Shown in pieces: positions 1 to 6,226 of a DNA stretch of 9,679 bases. A program made the translations under genes and the position numbers. Every line of letters begins with the position of its first letter. The stretch's first letter is position 1. Source of the DNA: CAZBPZ01 sp964493955 (GTDB lineage Bacteria > Chloroflexota > Dehalococcoidia > Dehalococcoidales > Fen-1064); assembly GCA_964493955.1 (NCBI GenBank), contig CAZBPZ010000062.1, forward strand, positions 1 to 9,679, given 5' to 3'. Below the pieces are notes generated by a model. That model saw only the letters and a program-made list of their open reading frames with translations. It did no database searches and was not told the origin of the DNA.

Positions 1-540
1 ACCCCCATGGTACAGGTCAGAGACCTGACCGAGCTTGCACTGGAGGAACCGTGGCAAGGGGTCAAGGTGAAGAGGGCTGGTGGGGAGACTTGAAGGCAGA
101 GACAGCCCAATTGGTGAAGAGGCTGCTTGAGAGCACCATGGATGGGGAGGTCCTGGAACATGTGCGGGGGCGCCGCTATGAGCGCAGCGACATCCGCCGT
201 GGCTACCGCAATGGGTACCGTAAGCGCAATCTCCTCACCGAGTTTGGGCTACTGGACGGGGTCCGGGTACCCGCAGACCGGCAGGGGAGCTACCGGCCGG
301 TAAGGAACCGTGTCTCTAAGGAAGCCAGGGGCATATCTACCAGGCCCATACAGGAGAGAAGCCGTTGCGCACTACCGGGAATGGGCGGACCGATGGCAGG
401 AGGTAGCCCCAAATGCAGTTGATTGCCTGGCCATGGACCTGGACGAACTGCTACCGTTCCTGGACTGCCCCCAGGGCCACTGGAAGAAGGTGCATGCTAC
501 CAATGCCATCGAAAGGGCCTTCAGGGAAGTCCGGCGCAGG
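1..540 (+). mobile_element. Remnant of an IS256 (mutator-type) insertion sequence
   Basis: Two separated stretches of translated sequence match the two ends of an IS256-family transposase, and the region between them that should carry the catalytic DDE core is missing. No terminal inverted repeat or target-site duplication is recognisable, and the left end may lie before the window. On the right, similarity stops abruptly at about 540, well before the normal transposase C-terminus, so the right end of the element has also been lost. The element cannot be autonomous. Confidence 0.75.
7..540 (+). pseudogene. IS256-family transposase, internally deleted and frameshifted
   Basis: An intact IS256-family transposase is roughly 400 residues long and cuts and pastes its own element with a DDE catalytic triad. 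Here an N-terminal piece is read in the frame beginning with GTG at 51, with the family-typical motif RRYERSDIRRGYRNGYRKR at about 165-230 and a following beta-rich stretch to about 300. A C-terminal piece is read in another frame from about 355 to 540, with EEL-like DLDELLPFLD, then HWKKVHATNAIERAFREVRRR. About 200 residues with the catalytic core are absent between them. A possible original start is the ATG at 7 (MVQVRDLTELALEE), which would need a further frameshift near 50-60. The GTG at 51 has a GGAGG at 42-46 and could also have been the start. The family call is secure; the exact break points are not. Confidence 0.78.
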
Positions 541-624
541 AAGTGCTGCACGGAGTGCGGGCGGTGCCTCGCGCCTTCGGCCCGCTCCTGCCCCGGCTGC
601 GGGGCCGAGCCTCAGGCACGCTAG
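541..624 (+). pseudogene. Zinc-ribbon tail fused in frame to the transposase remnant
   Basis: Directly after the transposase motif FREVRRR the same frame continues for 27 codons: CCTECGRC, a short linker, CPGCG and a stop at 622-624. The paired CxxC motifs about 11 residues apart are typical of the small zinc ribbons that end many bacterial proteins, and are not part of IS256 transposases. The simplest reading is that this is the 3' end of an unrelated gene whose 5' part was lost when the IS inserted and decayed. An open frame without stops runs from 310 to 624, so a chimeric peptide of up to 104 residues (transposase C-terminal fragment plus zinc ribbon) is theoretically encodable. I see no convincing ribosome binding site for it. 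The parent gene cannot be identified from this fragment. Confidence 0.5.
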
Positions 625-1739
625 ATACCGAGCTCACCCCGCAGGTTGATGAAGTTCAGCAGGTTGTCCCGCCCGATGACCCCGGCAATGCGGTCATCCT
701 CCATGACGAGCACCTGATTAATGTCCTCGTCCGCCAGCAGGTGCAGGACGGTGGAGATATCCTCGCCCGGGGATACCGCTTTGAGCTTCTGCAGCGGGGT
801 CATTGCCTCCTGCACGGTGCGTGAGGGCCACTCTTCGCGGGGTACGGAGCGGATGTCGGCCAGCGTTACCAGGCCCAGGATACGGCCGTCATCGGTCACG
901 GGGAAGCAGCGCCGTCCGGTGGTGAGGACGTAGTCGTTGACGAGGCTGCTCACCGTCAGGTCAGGGGGTACGGTTACGCACTCCGGCGTCATCAGCTCGC
1001 GCGCCGTATGGCCGGCCAGCGTGTCCTGGAGGGCAACCTGGCGGTAGCTCCCGATGGCGGCGTTCTCAAGGAACCAGCCGATTAGCGCCAGCCAGAGCCC
1101 GTTGAGCCACATCCCCTGGAAGATGAAGAATATGCCAATGAATATGAACACGTAGCCGACCACCCGTCCCACGTTGGAAGCGGTGCGGGTGGCACGCCTC
1201 AGGTCGTGGGTGCGCAGCCACAGGATAGAGCGCAGGACACGCCCGCCATCCAGCGGGAAGCCGGGGATGAGGTTGAAGGCGGCCAGGAAGAGGTTTATCA
1301 GCCCCAGCCAGAAGCTGATGGCCAGCACGACATCGGACAGGGGGCCGAGCCAGTACCAGATTGCCCAGAAGGCCGCCCCGAGGGCGAGGCTGGTGATGGG
1401 CCCGGCCAGGGCGATACGCAGTTCATCGTGAGGCCGCTTGGGCTCTTCGCTTATCTGGGAGACGCCCCCGAAGATGAAGAGGGTGATACTGTGCACCGGG
1501 ATGCCGAGGCGCTGGGCAACGATGCTGTGCATCAGCTCGTGGGCCAGTACCGAACCGAAGAAAAGGAGACTGGTGAGGATGCCGGCCAGCACGGACTTGC
1601 CGGTGCTCCATTCGGGGAAGACCGCCGGGAAGTAGCTGGCTGCCAGTGACCAGGTGACCAGGCCAAAAACAATGAACCAGGTGTAGTTGAGCCGGAGCGA
1701 TATCCCGAAGATACGTCCCAGAGGAATTCCACCTCTCAC
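621..1739 (-). CDS. M50-family site-2 protease with two C-terminal CBS domains
   Basis: This is a 372-residue membrane zinc metalloprotease of the S2P/M50 family, which cleaves substrates within the membrane. Several hydrophobic segments are visible in residues about 20-225. The zinc site is HELMH at 67-71, with the third ligand expected in NLIPGFPLDGGR at 156-167 (D164). A second hydrophobic block follows at about 192-225. Residues about 243-300 and 306-366 form a tandem CBS pair, a cytoplasmic regulatory module that commonly binds adenine nucleotides. I chose GTG at 1737-1739 because AAAGGAG lies 9 nt upstream and because the family usually begins close to the (R)GxIxLGRIFGI motif. A longer frame to 1808 would overlap the preceding gene and would translate the ribosome binding site. 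The gene follows the tubulin-like gene by 65 nt on the same strand and is probably co-transcribed. Its substrate is unknown. Its stop shares a CTAG with the convergent IS-derived frame. Confidence 0.93.
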   Translation of the reverse strand: MRGGIPLGRIFGISLRLNYTWFIVFGLVTWSLAASYFPAVFPEWSTGKSVLAGILTSLLFFGSVLAHELMHSIVAQRLGIPVHSITLFIFGGVSQISEEPKRPHDELRIALAGPITSLALGAAFWAIWYWLGPLSDVVLAISFWLGLINLFLAAFNLIPGFPLDGGRVLRSILWLRTHDLRRATRTASNVGRVVGYVFIFIGIFFIFQGMWLNGLWLALIGWFLENAAIGSYRQVALQDTLAGHTARELMTPECVTVPPDLTVSSLVNDYVLTTGRRCFPVTDDGRILGLVTLADIRSVPREEWPSRTVQEAMTPLQKLKAVSPGEDISTVLHLLADEDINQVLVMEDDRIAGVIGRDNLLNFINLRGELGI

Positions 1740-1755
1740 AATCTTCTTCTCCTTT
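1740..1755 (-). promoter_or_regulatory. Ribosome binding site fixing the protease start
   Basis: On the minus strand AAAGGAG (1755-1749) precedes the GTG at 1739 with a 9-nt purine-rich spacer. This supports an initiation site 23 codons inside the longest open frame. Confidence 0.75.
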
Positions 1756-1804
1756 CCCCCTCTGGCGCGGCTCTGGCGGCAGGTGGGGTTGGCACCCGGG
1801 TGTG

Positions 1805-2983
1805 TCACAGCAGGGTGGGCAGCTGGGCCGCGGCGTCATCTTCATCCGGCGGGAAGGGGCGCCTGACCTTGGCCTCACGCTTCCGGGTGCGCTCCAGCAG
1901 GGTCGTTGCCTTCTGGAAGTACTTCTTCAGGAGACCTGGCCTGGTAAAGCGTGAGAGTATGACGACCACATCTATCACGCCGCGCTCGTCCGGGTAGTCT
2001 CCAATCCTCATCATGGCATTGGGAGCAAGGTTGCGCAGGTACTGGCTGAGCTCGTTCAGCAGGTTGGCCTGCATCTCGACGGCCGGGGCGGAGACCAGGT
2101 AGAGGGCGCTGGTAGCCTCGGCAGGGTTGCACTGGGCGGAAAGGGAGCTGATGGCGTCGTCGAGGGCGAGCCGCCCGCGCTCCAGCCTGGCCCCTGACTT
2201 GCGGTAGTCACGGTCGGACTCAAAGGGCAGGGTTATGAGGTCCACCAGGGAGCGCCCGTACCCGATGGTGGTCCACCCGCCCAGCGTTTCCGTGATGTCG
2301 GCGGCATCCAGGACACGCGTCCCGATGCGTTTGGCGTTCCTCTCCTCGCCGGCACAGAGCAGGTTGTAGAAAGGCTCAACGATAAGCTCGTTGATGCGCT
2401 CGTTATTGTAGCGGAGGGTACTGTCCTTGCGGAGGAAGCGCTGGTTCTCCACCAGGAAGACGGCATCGGCCACGGAGTGGCTTGCCTTGAGGCAGAGCGC
2501 CGTGTTGTAAATGGTGCGTGCCTCGGCGTCCTCTTCGTGTTCGAAGGGCAGGACGGCCATGCAGTAGACCGGCTTGCTCCAGAAGCGCTCCTTGAACGCC
2601 TCGGCCAGGATGGGCATGGCCCCGGAGCCGGTACCGCCGCCGGTGGCGGCCACAACCAGGATGGCATCAGCCTCGTGGAAGCGCTTTGTCTCGCGGACGG
2701 CCGTGATTACCTTGTCACGGTCCTCGCGGGCCACCTGTGCCCCGGTCTCGCCGATTTTGGCGGCCCCGTGGCCGCGGGTGCGTCCGCCACCGATGAGAAT
2801 CCGGTGGCGGTAGTCCGACGGGATGTGCTGCACCCGCTCAAGCTCGGCGATTCCGGTATTCACGGCAAAGGCATCGGGGACAATGGTGAGGCCCCGCTGG
2901 CTGCGGGCGCGCCGGTTGAGGCGGGCAAACTGGTCGGCAATCTGGCTCCCGCACTGTCCAACGCCGATGACCGTTATCTTCAC
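1805..2983 (-). CDS. CetZ-like tubulin/FtsZ-superfamily GTPase
   Basis: This 392-residue protein belongs to the tubulin/FtsZ superfamily of GTP-driven filament-forming proteins. The N-terminal nucleotide loop reads GVGQCGSQIADQF (7-19), closer to the GQCGNQIG of tubulins than to a classical FtsZ. The signature T4 loop is GGGTGSG at 115-121. Residues 41-44 (VNT), 64-66 (IGG), the GHG at 71-73, PVYCMAVLP (138-146) and the NELIVEPF stretch near 198-205 follow the CetZ pattern known mainly from haloarchaea. The T7 catalytic loop aligns at VLDAADITETL (224-234): the two acidic residues D226 and D229 are kept, but the Asn of FtsZ is replaced. The charged tail (about 363-385) is rich in Arg and Glu/Asp. 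There is no FtsZ-type C-terminal peptide. The start is GTG at 2981-2983 with a purine-rich AGGAAAGGGGAAAG upstream. CetZs act in cell shape rather than division; that role here is inference. The CetZ-like placement rests on remembered motifs. Confidence 0.85.
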   Translation of the reverse strand: MKITVIGVGQCGSQIADQFARLNRRARSQRGLTIVPDAFAVNTGIAELERVQHIPSDYRHRILIGGGRTRGHGAAKIGETGAQVAREDRDKVITAVRETKRFHEADAILVVAATGGGTGSGAMPILAEAFKERFWSKPVYCMAVLPFEHEEDAEARTIYNTALCLKASHSVADAVFLVENQRFLRKDSTLRYNNERINELIVEPFYNLLCAGEERNAKRIGTRVLDAADITETLGGWTTIGYGRSLVDLITLPFESDRDYRKSGARLERGRLALDDAISSLSAQCNPAEATSALYLVSAPAVEMQANLLNELSQYLRNLAPNAMMRIGDYPDERGVIDVVVILSRFTRPGLLKKYFQKATTLLERTRKREAKVRRPFPPDEDDAAAQLPTLL

Positions 2984-3096
2984 GTTCTTTTCTCTTTCCC
3001 CTTTCCTGGAGAGCGCGGCTTATGGTATTTACCTGCCACCATTGTAGGCCACGGTGCCGGTGGCGTCCAGTAGGCTGGGTATCAGGCCCCGGGAGG

Positions 3097-4086
3097 TTAC
3101 CGGTGGCGCCCCAGTGCCGCCGGGTTGACGCAGTTGGGTGGCAGCTCGCCGCGGAGCCCGGCCAGGAGGTTCTCGGCTGCCATGATGGCCATGCGGCGGC
3201 GGGTGCGGTGGCTGGCGCTGCCGATGTGCGGGGTTATGACGAGGTTATCGAGCGAAAGCAGCGGGTCGTCCGGGGGGATGGGCTCCACCGCGGTGACGTC
3301 CAGGCCGGCGGCGGCGATACGGCGCGACCTGAGGGCCTCGTAGAGGGCGGCCTGGTCAACCACCGCCCCGCGGGCGGTGTTTACCAGTATTGCCGTGGGC
3401 TTCATCCGCTCCAGCTCGGCCCGGCCGATGAGGCCCCTGGTCTCGGCGGTCAGCGGTACGTGCAGCGAGACGAAATCAGAGCGGGCCAGGAGGTCGTCCA
3501 GGCTGGCGGTGAACTCCAGCCCCAGGGCCTTCTCGGCGGCGGGGTTGGGTTGCATGTCATGGTAGAGCACCGTCATATCAAAGCCGCGGGCGCGCCGGGC
3601 CACTGCCTGCCCGATGCGCCCCAGGCCCACTATTCCCAGGGTAGCGTGGTGGACATCGTGCCCGAGGAGCACCATCGGCCCCCATGTCTTCCACCGGCCG
3701 GCCCGGGTGTAGGCATCGGCCTCCACGATACGGCGGGCGGCGGCCATCAGCAGGGCAAAGGCGAGGTCGGCCGTGGTGTCGGTCAGGACGCCGGGGTTGT
3801 TTCCTACCAAGATGCCGCGCCCGGTGGCGGCGGCGATATCTATGTTGTCGTAGCCCACGGCGTAGTTGCTGACGACCCTGAGCCGGGGCGAGGCCGCCAT
3901 CAGTTCGGCGTCAATGCGGTCGCTCAGCATTGTCAGGAGACCGTCGGCGGTGGCCGATTTCTCCCGCAGGGTGGAATAGTCAGGCGGCAGCTCTTCAGGC
4001 CAGACCTCCAGCTCGGCGGCTGCCCCTATCATGTCAAGGGCTTCCTGGGCGATGCGGCGTGTCACAAAAACTCGCGGTCCGGGCAT
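3097..4086 (-). CDS. D-2-hydroxyacid dehydrogenase (glyoxylate/hydroxypyruvate reductase type)
   Basis: This cytoplasmic 329-residue NAD(P)H-dependent oxidoreductase interconverts 2-oxoacids and D-2-hydroxyacids. The Rossmann motif is GLGRIG at 154-159, followed 17 residues later by D177 at the end of the second strand. That acidic residue normally favours NADH over NADPH. The catalytic trio of the family is present: R239 in NTARGAVVD, E268 in GLDVTAVEP and H287 in TPHIGS. Length and overall sequence fit glyoxylate/hydroxypyruvate reductases better than phosphoglycerate dehydrogenase, since there is no ACT tail. The ATG at 4086 follows AGGGGGG at close spacing. It sits 101 nt after the aldolase gene and near glycerate kinase, so its likely job is to reduce an aldehyde or oxoacid product (glyoxylate, hydroxypyruvate or tartronate semialdehyde) toward glycolate or glycerate. 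The actual substrate is not decided by sequence. Confidence 0.92.
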   Translation of the reverse strand: MPGPRVFVTRRIAQEALDMIGAAAELEVWPEELPPDYSTLREKSATADGLLTMLSDRIDAELMAASPRLRVVSNYAVGYDNIDIAAATGRGILVGNNPGVLTDTTADLAFALLMAAARRIVEADAYTRAGRWKTWGPMVLLGHDVHHATLGIVGLGRIGQAVARRARGFDMTVLYHDMQPNPAAEKALGLEFTASLDDLLARSDFVSLHVPLTAETRGLIGRAELERMKPTAILVNTARGAVVDQAALYEALRSRRIAAAGLDVTAVEPIPPDDPLLSLDNLVITPHIGSASHRTRRRMAIMAAENLLAGLRGELPPNCVNPAALGRHR

Positions 4087-4094
4087 GTTCCCCC

Positions 4095-4129
4095 CTGAAG
4101 ATGTCTCACGGCGCCAGGCCTGCTCCGGC
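4095..4129. repeat. Diverged 35-bp direct repeat, copy 1
   Basis: This copy lies in the gap between the dehydrogenase start and the aldolase stop, just upstream of the dehydrogenase ribosome binding site. It matches 4169-4203 at 29 of 35 positions, and all six differences are transitions. The offset between copies is 74 nt. Confidence 0.6.
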
Positions 4130-4168
4130 CCGGCAAACGCGGTATTGGGCAGATAGACTATATTGGCT

Positions 4169-4203
4169 CTGAAGGTATCTCACGGTGCTAGGCCTGTTCC
4201 AGC
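4169..4203. repeat. Diverged 35-bp direct repeat, copy 2
   Basis: This copy contains the last five codons and stop of the aldolase gene (LLEQA, stop at 4188-4190) plus 19 nt beyond it. Because one half is coding here, copy 1 looks like a duplicated, now non-coding, relic of the aldolase 3' end. Confidence 0.6.
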
Positions 4204-4982
4204 AGGCGGCGCATTGCCTCGCCCTGCTGGCGGCACCAGGTGAAGATGGTACGTACGTCCCAGCCGATGCAGAAGTGGCGCACCCCCATTTCCAGGAACG
4301 GTTCGGCCTGCTCGAAGGAGGCAATCTCCACCCGGGGTGCTACCCCCCTGGCCAGGGCCGCCCGGATCATCTCACGCTGGGCCTGCTGTACCTCGGGGTC
4401 CCGGGTCTGGCCGGGCTTGCCGAGGGTGATGGAGTAGTCGGCCGGCCCGAACTGCACCATGTCCACCCCCGGCACCGCCAGGATGGAGTCCAGGTTGTCC
4501 ATGGCGGCCTTCTTTTCTATCATGATGGCAATCACGGCGCGGTTCATTGCCTCCACCCAGTCCGCCCCGCCGCCGTACGAGCCGTAGCCGGAGATGCGCC
4601 GCATGCCGGTGCCGTGGGTGCCGCCCTGCTCGGGCGTTTCGGGGCGCACCAGGCGGATACACTCCTGCACCTCCCCGGCCGAGCGGCAGTCGGTGAAGAG
4701 GACATTCTGGATGCCAGCATCGAGGGCACGAGTGGCGATGAAGCCACGCGTCTGCTCCTCGACCTTCATCATGGAGGACAGGTCGGGGAAGAGGTCAAGT
4801 GCCCGGCCCAGGTTGTCCAGCAGCTCCAGGCTGAAGGGGGAGTACTCACCCACGAATTCGACATAGTCGAACACCCCGGCCCGGCCGATGATTTCGACGA
4901 CCCCGGGCCAGGGGATTACCATGTGCGTGCCGAGAGTGGGCCTTCCAGCATCGAGCAGCTCACGCAGGCGGTTGCGTTTCAT
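4188..4982 (-). CDS. HpcH/HpaI-family aldolase with a His-to-Tyr active-site change
   Basis: This 264-residue (beta/alpha)8 enzyme belongs to the class II, metal-dependent aldolase family of HpaI and GarL, which cleave 4-hydroxy-2-oxoacids into pyruvate and an aldehyde. Visible landmarks are the N-terminal LLDAGRPTLGTH (9-20), FDYVEFVGEYSP (38-49), the metal-binding glutamate E156 in IMIEKK, and VPGVDMVQFGPADYS (170-184) with the metal-binding aspartate D182. The family normally has GEH at the second motif, whose His is the catalytic base; here it is GEY (Y47). The arginine expected near residue 70-75 appears to be K73. The start at ATG 4982 has AAAGGAGG 4 nt upstream. A TTG 66 nt earlier overlaps the kinase stop but would encode a low-complexity PPPPPP and Lys/Arg leader and is rejected. 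Its place between glycerate kinase and the reductase suggests a product that feeds glycerate. The substrate is unknown, and lyase or non-aldolase activity is possible. Confidence 0.88.
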   Translation of the reverse strand: MKRNRLRELLDAGRPTLGTHMVIPWPGVVEIIGRAGVFDYVEFVGEYSPFSLELLDNLGRALDLFPDLSSMMKVEEQTRGFIATRALDAGIQNVLFTDCRSAGEVQECIRLVRPETPEQGGTHGTGMRRISGYGSYGGGADWVEAMNRAVIAIMIEKKAAMDNLDSILAVPGVDMVQFGPADYSITLGKPGQTRDPEVQQAQREMIRAALARGVAPRVEIASFEQAEPFLEMGVRHFCIGWDVRTIFTWCRQQGEAMRRLLEQA

Positions 4983-4994
4983 GTTGCCTCCTTT
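4983..4994 (-). promoter_or_regulatory. Ribosome binding site fixing the aldolase start
   Basis: AAAGGAGG (4994-4987 on the minus strand), then CAAC and the ATG. It is a near-perfect anti-16S match and decides in favour of the internal start over the longer frame. Confidence 0.85.
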
Positions 4995-5044
4995 TTCGCC
5001 TTTCCTTTTCCTGGTGTGCATTCTAGGCGGGGGTGGTGGGGGTG

Positions 5045-6217
5045 TCAATGCGGGCCGTCCTCAGCGGACGGGGAGTGGGCCTGAAAAAAGCTGGCCAGGG
5101 TGTGGGCCGTGGTGGCTGTCAGGAGCCTGGCGGCCTGCTTCATGGCCTGGTCCTCCGTGAGGTCAGCCCGGCAGAGGCTGGCGGCGGCGCTGATGCCGGC
5201 GGCGGCCAGCTCGGGCCCGCTTACCTCGACCCGGCCGGCAATGGCGAGCACGGGCAGGCCGAGTGCCCGGGCACGGGCTGCCACCCCGGCCACCACCTTG
5301 CCGAAGAAGGTCTGGCGGTCAAGCCGCCCTTCGCCGGTGAGGACTATCTCGGCATCGGCGAGGAGACGTGACAGGCCCACGGCCTCGGCCACGATGTCAA
5401 ATCCCGGGCGCAGCTCGGCCCCGAGGAAGGCTACCAGCCCGGCCCCGAGGCCGCCGGCCGCCCCGGCCCCGGGCAGGTGGCGCACTTCCACCCTGAGGTC
5501 GCGCCGCAGTACCGCGGCGTAGTTCTCCAGGGCCTGGTCGAGCTCATGGCAGATGTCGGGTGTGGCCCCCTTCTGCGGGCCGTACACGTGCGAGGCGCCG
5601 CTCGGGCCGCAGAGGGGGTTGGAGACGTCACAGGCTGCCTGGAAGGAGCAGTCTGGCAGCCGCCGGTCCATCCGGGCCGTGTCAATGCACTTCAGCCGGG
5701 CCAGGGCGGCACCCCCGAAGGGCAGGTCCTGCCCTTCGCTGTCCAGTAGCCGTGCCCCCAGGGCCTGTGCCATGCCGGCGCCACCGTCGTTGGTGGCGCT
5801 GCCGCCCAGGCCAATGATAAAGCGGCGGCAGCCGGCATCCAGGGCGGCCCGGATGAGCTCGCCGGTGCCGTAGGTGGTGGCGCGCCGCGGGTCAAGCCGG
5901 GCCGGCGGTACCAGCGTGATGCCCGAGGCCGCCGCCATCTCGATGATGGCGGTCCTGCCGTCTCCGGAGATTCCCCAGGTGGCCGTGACCGCGCCGCCCA
6001 GCGGCCCGGTGACACGGGTGCGGACAGGGCGGCCGCCGGTGGCGGTCACGATTGCTTCAACCGTGCCTTCACCGCCGTCGGCCAGCGGCAGCACCGTGAT
6101 GGATGCCCCGGGGAGGAGCCGGCGCACGCCGTCTGCCATGGCCCGGGCCGCCTCGGTGGCGGTCAGGCTGCCCTTGAAGCTCTGCGGGGCAATGAGAAAT
6201 CGCGTCCTGGTGGGCAT
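5045..6217 (-). CDS. Glycerate 2-kinase (GarK/GlxK family)
   Basis: This 390-residue cytoplasmic kinase phosphorylates D-glycerate with ATP; the GarK/GlxK family makes 2-phosphoglycerate, which enters lower glycolysis. Family landmarks appear in order: SFKGSLTA (13-20), LADGGEGT (45-52), GLGGSATNDGGAGM (136-149), CDVSNPLCG (196-204), YGPQKGAT (212-219), GAGAAGGLGAG (250-260) and LTGEGRLD (293-300). The length is close to the usual 375-385, with a short polar tail. The ATG at 6217 is preceded by GAGG, part of which overlaps the stop of the upstream prepilin peptidase gene (9-nt gap), so the two genes are very probably translationally coupled. The aldolase begins 62 nt after its stop. With the aldolase and reductase it forms a plausible glycerate-producing and glycerate-consuming route, used for sugar acids, glyoxylate or serine-derived carbon. 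Confidence 0.95.
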   Translation of the reverse strand: MPTRTRFLIAPQSFKGSLTATEAARAMADGVRRLLPGASITVLPLADGGEGTVEAIVTATGGRPVRTRVTGPLGGAVTATWGISGDGRTAIIEMAAASGITLVPPARLDPRRATTYGTGELIRAALDAGCRRFIIGLGGSATNDGGAGMAQALGARLLDSEGQDLPFGGAALARLKCIDTARMDRRLPDCSFQAACDVSNPLCGPSGASHVYGPQKGATPDICHELDQALENYAAVLRRDLRVEVRHLPGAGAAGGLGAGLVAFLGAELRPGFDIVAEAVGLSRLLADAEIVLTGEGRLDRQTFFGKVVAGVAARARALGLPVLAIAGRVEVSGPELAAAGISAAASLCRADLTEDQAMKQAARLLTATTAHTLASFFQAHSPSAEDGPH

Positions 6218-6226
6218 GGTGTTGCC

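Noticed and set aside
13..30. Palindrome CAGGTC-AGA-GACCTG near the left edge
   Set aside because: It lies within what looks like the first codons of the transposase remnant. IS256 terminal repeats lie outside the gene, and the stem is too short to call an end or a terminator.
3035..3064. Hairpin GCCACC...GGTGGC, with an inner GGC/GCC, between the dehydrogenase and tubulin-like genes
   Set aside because: The six-pair outer stem needs a bulge to extend and no T-run follows on the minus strand, so it is not a convincing intrinsic terminator. It could be chance in GC-rich DNA.
3022..4098. Long + strand open frame of 358 codons opposite the dehydrogenase
   Set aside because: The translation is low-complexity, rich in Gly, His, Gln and Val, with no family motif. 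The minus strand frame has a full catalytic set. It is a GC-rich shadow frame.
4983..5048. TTG start of the aldolase overlapping the kinase stop by 4 nt
   Set aside because: The extra 22 residues are low-complexity (PPPPPP then Lys/Arg-rich), and a near-perfect ribosome binding site sits right before the internal ATG at 4982.
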